From the NCBI GenBank assembly GCA_030601305.1, contig JAUVTV010000002.1, forward strand, positions 1 to 44,656: DNA of 44,656 bases, given 5' to 3'. The first letter of the stretch is position 1. Each line of letters begins with the position of its first letter. This document shows positions 15,022-23,143 of the stretch, one piece after another. The notes beneath the pieces are model-generated. The model searched no databases, had not been told where the DNA came from, and saw only the letters and a list, made by a program, of their open reading frames with translations. Made by a program: the position numbers and the translations under genes. Origin of the DNA: Candidatus Eiseniibacteriota bacterium (lineage in GTDB: Bacteria; Eisenbacteria; RBG-16-71-46; CAIMUX01; WJJG01).

Positions 15022-16710
15022 TCAATGGACGCGCCATGCGGGTTGCCGCCGGCCGAACGGCAGCTCGTCGGTTGCCGCCGGGCGCACCTCGTCGTGGATC
15101 GGATCGATCAACGTGTCGCATTGCCAATTGCGGTCGTCGCGCACTGGGTGATCCGCGTTGTGGTGCAGCCCGCGCGATTCGCGCCTCGACGCGGCGGCCC
15201 GGATGATCAGCTCAGCCACGACGGCGATGTTGCGCAGTTCGATCAGATCGCTGTCGAGGATGAAATCCCAGTAGTACCGGTCGATGCTCTCGCGCATCAG
15301 CGCAATGTAGCGTGACGCCAGGGACAGACGGTGATCGGTGCGCACGATGCCGACGAAGTCCCACATCAGGGCGCGCACCATCTGCCAGTGCGCATCGACC
15401 AGAACCGATTCCTTCGCGACCGTCGCCGTCCCCGGGTCCCACGGCGGCACCGCGCCGTGCGATGCGACGGGGTTCCTGCCGGCCGCATCTCTTGCGCCGC
15501 CGGCCCGCGCGGCCCGCAGCGCGAAGACCACCGCCTCGAGCAGCGAGTTGCTGGCCAGACGATTGGCTCCGTGGAGTCCGGTGCACGCGGTCTCCCCTGC
15601 GGCGTAGAGGCCCACGAGATCCGTGCGCCCATCGCCGTCGGTCACGACGCCGCCGCACAGGTAGTGGGCCGCCGGCACCACCGGCACGGGATCGCGCGCG
15701 ATGTCGACCCCCATCTCGAGGCACGAGGCGTAGATCATCGGAAAGCGCCTCTTGACCCGTTCGCGACCGATCGCACTCAGGTCCAGCATCACGTGGCGGT
15801 CGCCCCGGCGCTTCATCTCCTGGTCGCACGCCCGCGCCACGACGTCGCGGGCGGCAAGCGAGCCCATCGGATGATAGGCGTCCATGAACGCTTCACCGGA
15901 GATCGACTTGAGGATCGCACCTTCCCCGCGCAAGGCCTCCGAGAGGAGGAAGCGGCCGCCGCGCGGGTCGTACAGGCAGGTGGGATGAAACTGGACGAAC
16001 TCCAGGTTGGCCAGGCGCGCCCCGGCGCGGTAGGCCATTGCCAGCCCGTCGCCCGTCGCCACGTCCGGATTGCTCGTGTAGCGGTAGACCTTGCCGCACC
16101 CGCCGGAGGCGAGAAGCGTCTGCGGCGCCAAGAACACCCGGATCTCACCGCCCGCGGCATCCAGCGCATAGACCCCGAGCACCACGGTCAGCCCGGCCTC
16201 CGGGATACTCCCCTCCAGCTTCGCCGTCGTGATGAGGTCGATGGCGCAGTGGTGCGGGTAGAGGTCGATCTGCGCGTGCTCGCGGACGCGCGCCAGCAGC
16301 GCCTCCTCGATGACCCGGCCGGTCTCGTCCGTGGCGTGCAGGATCCGGCGGTGCGAGTGCCCTCCCTCACGACCCAGGTCGTAGGCCTCGCCGCTGGGCA
16401 CGCGGGCAAATGTGACGCCGTAGCCCTCGAGCGTCTCAATCGCCTCGGGGCCCTCCTCCACCACGCTCTGCACCAGGGACTCGCTGCCGAGACCCGCCCC
16501 GGCAGCCACCGTATCGGCACTGTGCGCCGCAAATGTATCCCCTGGGTCACTTACGGTGGCAATCCCGCCCTGGGCCAGGCGCGTGCTGGATTCGACCGCC
16601 TCGCGCTTCGTGAGGATGGCCACCCGGCCCCAGCGGGCCACCTCCAGGGCATAGACCAGGCCGGCCAGGCCGGAGCCTATGACGAGGAAGTCATAGCGGT
16701 ACTCGCACAT
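15022..16710 (-). CDS. nadB: L-aspartate oxidase
   Basis: Oxidises L-aspartate to iminoaspartate, the first step of de novo NAD synthesis. The FAD-binding VIGSGLAGL is at the N-terminus, then STRLAQGGIA, HATDETGR, LLASGGCGKVY, HPT and GLHGANRLASNSLLEAVVF, which separate it from SdhA. The length of 562 is normal. ATG 16710 (MCEYRYDFLVIG) is chosen over a start nine codons upstream. nadA and nadC are not in this window. It heads the nadB-...-mutL-miaA operon. Confidence 0.95.
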   Translation of the reverse strand: MCEYRYDFLVIGSGLAGLVYALEVARWGRVAILTKREAVESSTRLAQGGIATVSDPGDTFAAHSADTVAAGAGLGSESLVQSVVEEGPEAIETLEGYGVTFARVPSGEAYDLGREGGHSHRRILHATDETGRVIEEALLARVREHAQIDLYPHHCAIDLITTAKLEGSIPEAGLTVVLGVYALDAAGGEIRVFLAPQTLLASGGCGKVYRYTSNPDVATGDGLAMAYRAGARLANLEFVQFHPTCLYDPRGGRFLLSEALRGEGAILKSISGEAFMDAYHPMGSLAARDVVARACDQEMKRRGDRHVMLDLSAIGRERVKRRFPMIYASCLEMGVDIARDPVPVVPAAHYLCGGVVTDGDGRTDLVGLYAAGETACTGLHGANRLASNSLLEAVVFALRAARAGGARDAAGRNPVASHGAVPPWDPGTATVAKESVLVDAHWQMVRALMWDFVGIVRTDHRLSLASRYIALMRESIDRYYWDFILDSDLIELRNIAVVAELIIRAAASRRESRGLHHNADHPVRDDRNWQCDTLIDPIHDEVRPAATDELPFGRRQPAWRVH

Positions 16711-16789
16711 GCGGGGACACTCCCGGAGATGCGCCATCGGGGGGGCTCTTCCAGCGACGGAATCGCTTGTCGCCTTTGGGCTTCAGGCG

Positions 16790-16818
16790 AGTATAGGGAA
16801 GGCCGATAGGTGGGGCAA
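16790..16818 (-). promoter_or_regulatory. Promoter of the nadB-mutL-miaA operon
   Basis: TTGCCC-17 nt-TATACT on the minus strand, giving a leader of about 73 nt before nadB. On the plus strand the same site offers only a weaker TTGTCG-19-TATAGG for the divergent lipoprotein gene, so the two promoters would overlap. Confidence 0.55.
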
Positions 16819-16835
16819 AGGCCGAAAACACGTGT

Positions 16836-16851
16836 CCGGGGCACGCCCCGG
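16836..16851 (+). promoter_or_regulatory. Palindrome in the lipoprotein gene leader
   Basis: CCGGGG-CACG-CCCCGG, a 6-bp inverted repeat between the divergent nadB and lipoprotein genes, 63 nt upstream of the lipoprotein ATG. It could be a leader hairpin or an operator. Confidence 0.3.
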
Positions 16852-16914
16852 GCGAGGAGCTGGCTCGAGGGGAGAGGCTCACTCGGGCCGAAGACCAAGC
16901 GGGGAGGTTGTGCC

Positions 16915-17514
16915 ATGAAGCACGGCGCGCTGGTAGTCACCTTCTTTCTGTTCCTGGTACTGGCTTTGTCGGTAACGGGGTGCGATGACCAGAAGGCGCC
17001 CCGCTCGCGCCTCCTGGTGGTTCGCATCGCGGAGTCCGACGTCGAGGAGGACACCTACAGTTACGTCTACCTCTCGGACGTCGCCAACGCGGGGGCCGAC
17101 GGCATCCCGGGCACCGAGGACGACTCGGTGGTCGAGGACGAGACCTATCTGACGCTCGAGAACCAGCCCCGCAACAGCGTCCTGGCGATCGACCCCCTTG
17201 GACCGTATGGCGCGGTGGTCCTCACCCGCTATCGGGTCGACTACCTGGTGCCCGGCTCGGACGTCATCGACCCCATCGATGCCGCAATGAACCTGGTCGT
17301 CCACATGGGCGCGAACAATCGGGCCATCACGCGGATCGTGCTCGTCACCGCCATCTCGAAGACCGTGCCACCGCTCAGCACGCTGGCGACCGGCGGCGAG
17401 CTGCTGGTCAACGCGAAGATCACCCTGACCGGCTATGAGGAGACGTCCAAGGAAGACGTCGAAGCGGTGGCCTACATGCAGGTCCACTTCGCGAACTGGA
17501 CCGATCCTGACTAA
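16915..17514 (+). CDS. Lipoprotein of unknown function
   Basis: A 199-residue protein whose signal peptide ends in the lipobox VTGC (Cys about residue 23). Cys is followed by Asp-Asp; in E. coli Asp at +2 keeps lipoproteins in the inner membrane. The mature part has an acidic, loop-like NAGADGIPGTEDD segment resembling Ca-binding repeats. Beta-rich sequence follows (AVVLTRYRVDYLVP, ELLVNAKITLTGYE), suggesting a beta-sandwich. The GGGGAGG ribosome binding site is good. It is one of only two plus-strand genes here and has no operon partner. No known family is recognised. Confidence 0.8.
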   Translation: MKHGALVVTFFLFLVLALSVTGCDDQKAPRSRLLVVRIAESDVEEDTYSYVYLSDVANAGADGIPGTEDDSVVEDETYLTLENQPRNSVLAIDPLGPYGAVVLTRYRVDYLVPGSDVIDPIDAAMNLVVHMGANNRAITRIVLVTAISKTVPPLSTLATGGELLVNAKITLTGYEETSKEDVEAVAYMQVHFANWTDPD

Positions 17515-17681
17515 GTGCCCCGGTTCATGAATACGGTGACGCAACGAGGGCGCCGATGCGCCCGCCCGGCAAGGCGCGACGACGACGCGATGCCGCTCCA
17601 TCACGGAGGAGGAGCAACGCAGCCCGAGCGGGATGCAGCGGCGGCCGAATGCCACCGTATGTATGGATCCGGGTACTAAAC
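17515..17681. other. Convergent intergenic region after the lipoprotein gene
   Basis: No ORF is supported. It contains GGGCGC-CGAT-GCGCCC (17548-17563), a 6-bp hairpin that may end the lipoprotein mRNA but has no U-tract. It leads into the repeated hairpin element at the lpxK stop. Confidence 0.5.
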
Positions 17682-17707
17682 AGCCCGGATGACTTCTGCC
17701 ACGGGCT
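17682..17707 (-). repeat. Conserved-loop hairpin element, copy 1 (lpxK 3' end)
   Basis: AGCCCG and CGGGCT flank the 14-nt loop GATGACTTCTGCCA. The central 24 nt are identical to copy 2 at 43849-43872. On the minus strand the element overlaps the lpxK TAG stop and is followed by GTTT, so it could work as a terminator. The loop itself can form TGGC-AGAA-GTCA on the minus strand, with one G-U pair. Confidence 0.75.
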
Positions 17708-18800
17708 AGTCCAGGAGACCGATCCAGTCCGGTTCGCCCGAGACGAAGGCCAGCTCTGCCGGCACGACGACGATCGCCGGCAAGCTGACCGCATGCGCTT
17801 CCATCTTGACGGCGTCCTTCTCCGTGACGAGAAACCCGCTGAGCTTCCTTCGTCGCGCCACGCTCGTGAGGCGCGCCACGTCCTTCGAACCGAACGGTGC
17901 GTGGTCGCGGGCCGCGCGCACCCACGCGGGCTGAACGCCGCGGGCGGTGAGCCCGGCGACGAACGATTCCGGTGCCGCGAGCGCCGTCCAAACGCCCCAG
18001 CGCCCGTCCCGCAGCGCTTCCCATCCGGTCGGCGCACCCGTCAGGGACCGCGGAGTCTGCAGACGGTTCTCGCACCACGCGAGCGGCACCGCGCCCGCGT
18101 GGCGGCGCACGGCGGCTTCCCAGGCGGTGCGTTCCGCACACAGCTCGGCGCGATGCAGCACGACCCAATCGGCCCGGCGCAGACTGCTCCACCCCTCTCG
18201 CCGGTCTCCCCACGGGATGAGGTGTGAACGCCCCGGAGGAAGCGACGCATCCAGCGCGACGATGTCGAGATCGCGCTTCAGCCGGCGATGCTGGAACCCG
18301 CCGTCGACGATCAACACGTCCGTCTCGATGCCCAGTTCGCGGGCCGCCTGCCACGCCTCTTCGCGACGGCGCGCGACGGCCACCGGAACCTCGGGCGAAA
18401 GACGCGCCAGCAGGATCGCCTCCTCACCCACCGTCTCCCAGCCTTCGAGCGGTTTCTCCGACGGCGCGCCGCGGCTCACGAGGCACGGCGCCGCTCGCGG
18501 CCGCGGAGCACCGTAGCCGCGCGCCACCAGGAGAGGACGGCGCCCGCCCGCGTGCAGCCTCGTCGCGATGAGCGCCGCGAGCGGCGTCTTCCCGCTGCCG
18601 CCGGCACTCAAAGAGCCCACGCTGATCACCTTCACCGGCGCATCTCGTGCGGCGAGCAGGCCGCTATCGTACGCGCGATTGCGCAGCCAGGCCGCCCCCC
18701 CGTAGAGCAGCGCCGCAGGGCCGAGGAAGACCGCCAGCAGGAGATCCGCCCCGCGGGCTTCCCCTCGCGCCAAGCGTCTGTGCGCTTCAAGCCAGCCCAT
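17706..18800 (-). CDS. lpxK: Tetraacyldisaccharide 4'-kinase
   Basis: Phosphorylates the 4'-position of lipid A disaccharide at the inner membrane. An N-terminal membrane helix (LLLAVFLGPAALLYGGAAWL) is followed by the P-loop GSLSAGGSGKTPLAALIA. Then come VDGGFQHRRLKRDLDIVALD and the C-terminal LVTEKDAVKM typical of LpxK. The ATG at 18800 (MGWLEAHRRLARG) gives 364 residues and overlaps waaA by 14 nt; the track ORF adds 40 spurious codons. It is the last gene of the lipid A run. Confidence 0.95.
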   Translation of the reverse strand: MGWLEAHRRLARGEARGADLLLAVFLGPAALLYGGAAWLRNRAYDSGLLAARDAPVKVISVGSLSAGGSGKTPLAALIATRLHAGGRRPLLVARGYGAPRPRAAPCLVSRGAPSEKPLEGWETVGEEAILLARLSPEVPVAVARRREEAWQAARELGIETDVLIVDGGFQHRRLKRDLDIVALDASLPPGRSHLIPWGDRREGWSSLRRADWVVLHRAELCAERTAWEAAVRRHAGAVPLAWCENRLQTPRSLTGAPTGWEALRDGRWGVWTALAAPESFVAGLTARGVQPAWVRAARDHAPFGSKDVARLTSVARRRKLSGFLVTEKDAVKMEAHAVSLPAIVVVPAELAFVSGEPDWIGLLD

Positions 18801-20211
18801 CGGATCGTCCCTCGGCAGAAGGCCTGGCCGCCTCTCCGACTGGGAAACCCCAGGCCTCGAGCGCGTCCAGGGTGCGCCCCACCGCCCCGCCCACACGTTC
18901 GGCCCCGCGCAGGGCGGCACCCGCCGCAGTCCGGCACTCCTCGGGCGAAGTTGCCAGGCCGGCGAGTGTCTGTCCCAGCTCCAGCCCGGTGGCCGCCCGG
19001 AAACCGCCGCCCTCGTCCTCCAGCACGGCGGCGACGTCCGCGACGTTGCTCACGTACGATCCGTAGAACACCGGGATGCCCAGCTCGGCGGGTTCGAACA
19101 GGCTGTGTCCACCCACGGGACACAGCGTGCCCCCGACAAAGGCGAGGTCGGCCGCCGCGTAGAAACCGCGCAGCTCACCGACCGTCGTCACGAGCAGGAC
19201 GGCGCGAAGGGTGTCCGGATCCTGTCGACTGCAAGCCGCCGCAACACTCCGCACGGAGGGCAGGAGCGGTCCGCCGAGCTCCCGTCGTTCGAGGATCGGT
19301 AACCCGTGCACCTCGAGCCGGCGGCGCAGCACGCCGGCCCCGTCGGGATGACGCAGCGCGACGACCAGAAGCAGGGGACCCGGAATCTTGCGCAGCGCGT
19401 CCAGGGCATGCGCCAACGCCTCGGCCTCCTCGCGTCTCACGCTCCCGAAGACGATCACCCGATGCCAGTCGCCGCGCACACGCACGCGCTCTTCCGCAGG
19501 CACTCGCCCGCGCGGGCTTTCGTACTTCGTGTTGCCGGTCACGGCGATCTGCTCCGGCGATATCCCCAGCGCGAGCCAGCGTTCCGCATCACCGCCGGTT
19601 TGCGCGGCCACGTACACTCCGCCCAGGAGCTGCCGCAGCCAGGAACCCAGGCGGCGCAGTCGACCGGCCCCACGCTCCGTGAGCCGGGCACTGACGAAGG
19701 CGAGCGGTATGCGCGCGCGGTGAATCTCCGCGATCATGCCGGGCCACACTTCCGTCTCGCACACCAGCACGGCCGGCGGCCGCAGGGTGCCAAGCGTCCG
19801 CCGGACTAGCGCGGGGGCATCCAGTGGGGCGAAGCGCACGGCGCGCGCGCCCGCCGCTTCGGCTTCCGGCGCCAGCTCACGGGCCGTGGGCGTGACCACG
19901 CTGAGCGCCGCCCGTCGACCCCGGCGGTTCAGCTCCCGCAGAAGCGGAAGGGCGCCGCGCATCTCGCCCAGGCTGGCGGCGTGGACCCACAGCGCGCCCT
20001 CGGCGGCGGCCGGGAGCGGGCGCCAGTTCCCGAAGCGCTCGCGCATCTCGCGGCGGTGCCGCATGGCGCGCAGCGCAACATAGGGCGATCCGCCGCACAG
20101 GGCCGCGGCCCAGGCAACCCCGTAGAGACCATCGCCGACACGCGCGAGCCAGGGACGCCGGCCGCTTCGGTCCCTCCGCCGAGGATCTCCTCGTTCAGTC
20201 CCCCGCGGCAT
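18787..20211 (-). CDS. waaA: 3-deoxy-D-manno-octulosonic acid (Kdo) transferase
   Basis: Adds Kdo to lipid IVA. The protein of 474 residues has an N-terminal hydrophobic segment (about residues 26-48) and the acceptor-domain motif WVHAASLGEMRGALPLL. ETEVWPGMI, FVSARLTERG, VTGNTKYE and the donor-site FVGGTLCPVGGHSLFEPAELGIPV follow. Its ATG overlaps the DUF374 acyltransferase by 17 nt. Whether it adds one, two or more Kdo residues cannot be read from the sequence. Confidence 0.95.
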   Translation of the reverse strand: MPRGTERGDPRRRDRSGRRPWLARVGDGLYGVAWAAALCGGSPYVALRAMRHRREMRERFGNWRPLPAAAEGALWVHAASLGEMRGALPLLRELNRRGRRAALSVVTPTARELAPEAEAAGARAVRFAPLDAPALVRRTLGTLRPPAVLVCETEVWPGMIAEIHRARIPLAFVSARLTERGAGRLRRLGSWLRQLLGGVYVAAQTGGDAERWLALGISPEQIAVTGNTKYESPRGRVPAEERVRVRGDWHRVIVFGSVRREEAEALAHALDALRKIPGPLLLVVALRHPDGAGVLRRRLEVHGLPILERRELGGPLLPSVRSVAAACSRQDPDTLRAVLLVTTVGELRGFYAAADLAFVGGTLCPVGGHSLFEPAELGIPVFYGSYVSNVADVAAVLEDEGGGFRAATGLELGQTLAGLATSPEECRTAAGAALRGAERVGGAVGRTLDALEAWGFPVGEAARPSAEGRSDGLA

Positions 20212-20941
20212 GACCGGTCTCCCGCCACCGTTCGAGCACGCGTTTCGTGTGTTGGTGAACCGATTCGATCGCCGCCTCCACGCGGGGGGCCCACTCGGCC
20301 ACCGCGGCCTCGGGCGGCAGATCGTCCGGGACGAAGAACGGTTCCCCGTACCCGATCACCACTTTCGCGAAGAGATGCGGGATGATGAAGCGATCCCACG
20401 ATGCGAGGCGCCTCGCCGGATGGACGCTGACGGCGACCGGCAGGATGGGGAGACCGCCCCGCTGCGCCACCAGCACGGTGCCCGGCTGCACCTTCATACG
20501 CGGGCCGCGCGGGCCGTCGGGCGTGATGGCCAGCGGAACGCCCCGGCGACCCAGTTGCGCCATTTCGATGATCGCCCGGAACCCTCCGCGGCTGGTCGAG
20601 CCACGCGCGGTTCCGTAGCCCAGGCGCTCGATCACCTGCGTGATCATCTCGCCGTCGCGGTGCCGGCTCACCAAGACGATCGCCCCTTCGTTCCGCTTGA
20701 AGTAGCTCAAAGGGAGCAGCTGACCGTGCCAGAAAACGTGGACGAACCCCTTCCCACTCGCCACGCAATGCGCAAAGTGCCCTTCGCCGACGTAGCGCAC
20801 ACGCCACGTCGCACCCACCAAGCGCAAGAGGAGCGCCCCGAAGAAGCCGACCAGCTTCACGCGCAACGGGGCATCCTCCCGCGCGCCTCTCATCGGCGGC
20901 CGCCGGCCCTTTCCCACGGATTGCGCGCGCTTGCGGGTCAC
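20195..20941 (-). CDS. DUF374 lysophospholipid acyltransferase-like protein
   Basis: A membrane-associated acyltransferase-like protein of 248 residues. The H-x4-D type motif has a variant form, FWHGQLLPLSYF, followed by the conserved ITPDGPRGPRMKVQPG and GLPILPVAVSV of DUF374. It starts at GTG in a GTGA overlap with lpxB; the 95 upstream codons of the track ORF are antisense-like shadow of lpxB. Its place between lpxB and waaA suggests that it adds a secondary acyl chain to lipid A or its precursor, replacing LpxL/LpxM. That role is inference. Confidence 0.85.
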   Translation of the reverse strand: MTRKRAQSVGKGRRPPMRGAREDAPLRVKLVGFFGALLLRLVGATWRVRYVGEGHFAHCVASGKGFVHVFWHGQLLPLSYFKRNEGAIVLVSRHRDGEMITQVIERLGYGTARGSTSRGGFRAIIEMAQLGRRGVPLAITPDGPRGPRMKVQPGTVLVAQRGGLPILPVAVSVHPARRLASWDRFIIPHLFAKVVIGYGEPFFVPDDLPPEAAVAEWAPRVEAAIESVHQHTKRVLERWRETGHAAGD

Positions 20942-22092
20942 TGCGTGCCCTCTCCCTCGCTGGGGGTGGCTCCCGCCCAGAGATGCGCCAGGACGCGTTT
21001 CGCGGCCCGCTGGTACGCGCCCCGAGGACCGAACCGCTCGCGAAGCGTGACGAGTTCGGCGCGCATGCGCGCGCGCCCCGGTGCATCCTCCAAGATCCGC
21101 TCGATCTCGCCCGCCAGCCGCTGAGGGTTGCAGTCGTCCTGGAGGAGTTCCGGCAGAATCCGCCGTCCCGCGGACAGGTTGGCCATCGAGACCCACGGCA
21201 CGCTCACCATCCGGCGCGCGACCCACCAGGTCAAACGGCTCACGCGATAGACCACCGTCGTGGGAACGCCCATCAGCGCGACCTCGAACGAGGCGGTCCC
21301 AGAGGCTGCCACGGCAATGCCGGCCGTGTCGGCCAGATCCAGGACCGGCTCACGGCTGAGCGCGATGCCGGCTTGCTCCGCCCATGGCCGATAGGCATCC
21401 GCGTCCAGCCGGTCGGCCATCCGCAGCGTCCAGGTGAGCTGCGGCTGCGTCGCGGACAAGCGCTGAACGGCCTGCGCCATCGTCGGGAGATGATGGCGCA
21501 CTTCGCTCGCGCGGCTGCCCGGCAGGAGCAGGCCGCGCCGCACACCGGCGGCGACCGGCGCTTCCGCCGCCTCCGCGCGTGCCCGCGCGGCATCCACCAG
21601 GGGGTGTCCCACGTAGGTCGTCGTCACGCCGCGCTCGCGAAACCATTCCGTCTCGAAGGGGAAGAGCACCAGGAGCTCGCGGACGAAGCGACGCAGCGTC
21701 CGCACGCGACCCGCACGCCACGCCCAGAGCTGCGGGGCGATGAAATAGACCACCGGTACCCCGGCCGCCGCCGCCGTCTTGCACAAACGCAGATTGATCT
21801 CCGGCGAGTCGATGGGCAGGAAGAGATCGGGCGGCTTGCGCCGCAGTTCGCCGCGCAGGCGGGCGAGAAGTCGGAGCGCTCGCGGTACGACCCTCACGGC
21901 CTCCCAGAGACCCACGACCGCCAGGTCATCGTAGGTCGCGAGCATCTCCATGCCGGCATCTTGGAGCTGCGGCCCGCCGACCCCGTAGAATGTACCCGCC
22001 AGCCCCTCGTCGCGCAGCGCGCGCACGAGACCGGCTCCGTGCGCATCACTACTGGCTTCGCCGGCGACGATCAAGATGCGCAGTCGTGGCAT
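20938..22092 (-). CDS. lpxB: Lipid-A-disaccharide synthase
   Basis: Condenses UDP-2,3-diacylglucosamine with lipid X. The GT19 hallmarks are present: IVAGEASSDAHGAGLV at the N-terminus, FYGVGGPQLQDAGMEML, YFIAPQLWAWR, FETEWFRERG, YVGHPLVD, LLLPGSRASEV, and ASGTASFEVALMGVPTTVVYR in the donor site. The length of 384 is typical. It lies between the Gfo/Idh/MocA gene (9-nt gap) and the DUF374 gene (4-nt overlap). Confidence 0.96.
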   Translation of the reverse strand: MPRLRILIVAGEASSDAHGAGLVRALRDEGLAGTFYGVGGPQLQDAGMEMLATYDDLAVVGLWEAVRVVPRALRLLARLRGELRRKPPDLFLPIDSPEINLRLCKTAAAAGVPVVYFIAPQLWAWRAGRVRTLRRFVRELLVLFPFETEWFRERGVTTTYVGHPLVDAARARAEAAEAPVAAGVRRGLLLPGSRASEVRHHLPTMAQAVQRLSATQPQLTWTLRMADRLDADAYRPWAEQAGIALSREPVLDLADTAGIAVAASGTASFEVALMGVPTTVVYRVSRLTWWVARRMVSVPWVSMANLSAGRRILPELLQDDCNPQRLAGEIERILEDAPGRARMRAELVTLRERFGPRGAYQRAAKRVLAHLWAGATPSEGEGTQ

Positions 22093-22101
22093 GGCGGCGG
22101 C

Positions 22102-23127
22102 CTAAGGTCCAGAGGTGCGATGCGCGCCGACGGCGGACGGCGGCAGGGATCCGGACGCCAGGCGCTGGAGACTCTCGCGCACCTGGGATTGGATGCGGGT
22201 CGCGATGCGCAGCACGCGAAGCGCCTCCTCCCCGGTGACCGCCGTCGGTCCTCCGTCGCGTGCCGCGGCAAGAAACGCCTGCAGCTCGTCACTGATCGCA
22301 TCGCCTTCGGGAGCGGTCAGCTCCTCCTCGCCCACGCGGAAGCGTCCCACGCCCGGCACTTCGACGTCTCCGTCCGCGTCCGCGCCGATCACCGTGCGAT
22401 GGCCCGTGCGGCGCAGGAAATCGAGCGAGAGATAGCCGGCCGGGCCGAAAAGGCGCATCTTGCGGACGCGCTCACGCGAGACGCGACTCGCGGTGAGATT
22501 CGCCACGGTTCCGTTCTCGAACCGCAGGCGGGCATTCGCGATGTCCTCGCGCGGGGTCAGTACGGCCACACCCACGGCGTCCAAGGACGTGAGCTCATGG
22601 GGAACCAGGCTGAGCAGGATGTCGAGGTCGTGGATCATGAGATCCAGCACGATATCGACATCCAGGCTGCGCGGCACGAACGGCGCCAGCCGTTCGGCCT
22701 CCACGAAGGCCGGGATGCCGATCCTCTCACGCACCGCGCGAAAGATCGGATTGAAGCGCTCGACGTGCCCCACCTGCAGCCGGAGGTCCCGCTCGGCGGC
22801 CAGTGCGAGGAGTGCCTCTCCTTGGGCCACCGTCTGGGTCATCGGCTTCTCGATGAAGATGTGGCATCCGCGTTGCAGGGCTTCCCGCGCCACATCGTGG
22901 TGCGTCTCGGTGGGGGTTGCCAGGACCACCGCGAACGCCGCATCCAACACGGCCCGCAGATCGGTCGTCGCCTGCGCCCCAACCTCCGCCGCCAGTTTCT
23001 CCGCCCGCTCGGACTGCACGTCGACCACCCATCGCGGCTGCGCGGCATCCAGGCGGTGGAGCGCGCGGGCGTGAATCGATCCCAGATGACCGGCCCCCAC
23101 CACCGCGACTGCCTGAGGCGCCGACAT
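22102..23127 (-). CDS. Gfo/Idh/MocA-family oxidoreductase (possible GnnA-like)
   Basis: An NAD(P)-dependent sugar dehydrogenase family protein of 341 residues. It has the Rossmann loop VVGAGHLGSIHARAL, the hallmark EKP in HIFIEKPMTQT, and VGHVERFNP. The catalytic region DLMIHDLDILL contains the expected His and Asp. It sits between lpxA and lpxB, where GnnA occurs in bacteria that make 2,3-diamino-2,3-dideoxyglucose lipid A. GnnA oxidises UDP-GlcNAc at C3, but its aminotransferase partner GnnB is not in this window. Membership of the family is secure; a GnnA function is a hypothesis. Confidence 0.88.
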   Translation of the reverse strand: MSAPQAVAVVGAGHLGSIHARALHRLDAAQPRWVVDVQSERAEKLAAEVGAQATTDLRAVLDAAFAVVLATPTETHHDVAREALQRGCHIFIEKPMTQTVAQGEALLALAAERDLRLQVGHVERFNPIFRAVRERIGIPAFVEAERLAPFVPRSLDVDIVLDLMIHDLDILLSLVPHELTSLDAVGVAVLTPREDIANARLRFENGTVANLTASRVSRERVRKMRLFGPAGYLSLDFLRRTGHRTVIGADADGDVEVPGVGRFRVGEEELTAPEGDAISDELQAFLAAARDGGPTAVTGEEALRVLRIATRIQSQVRESLQRLASGSLPPSAVGAHRTSGP

Positions 23128-23143
23128 GCGAAACCCTCCTCGA

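Noticed and set aside
17548-17563. Intrinsic terminator of the lipoprotein gene
   Set aside because: The 6-bp hairpin has no U-tract; kept only as a note within the intergenic entry.
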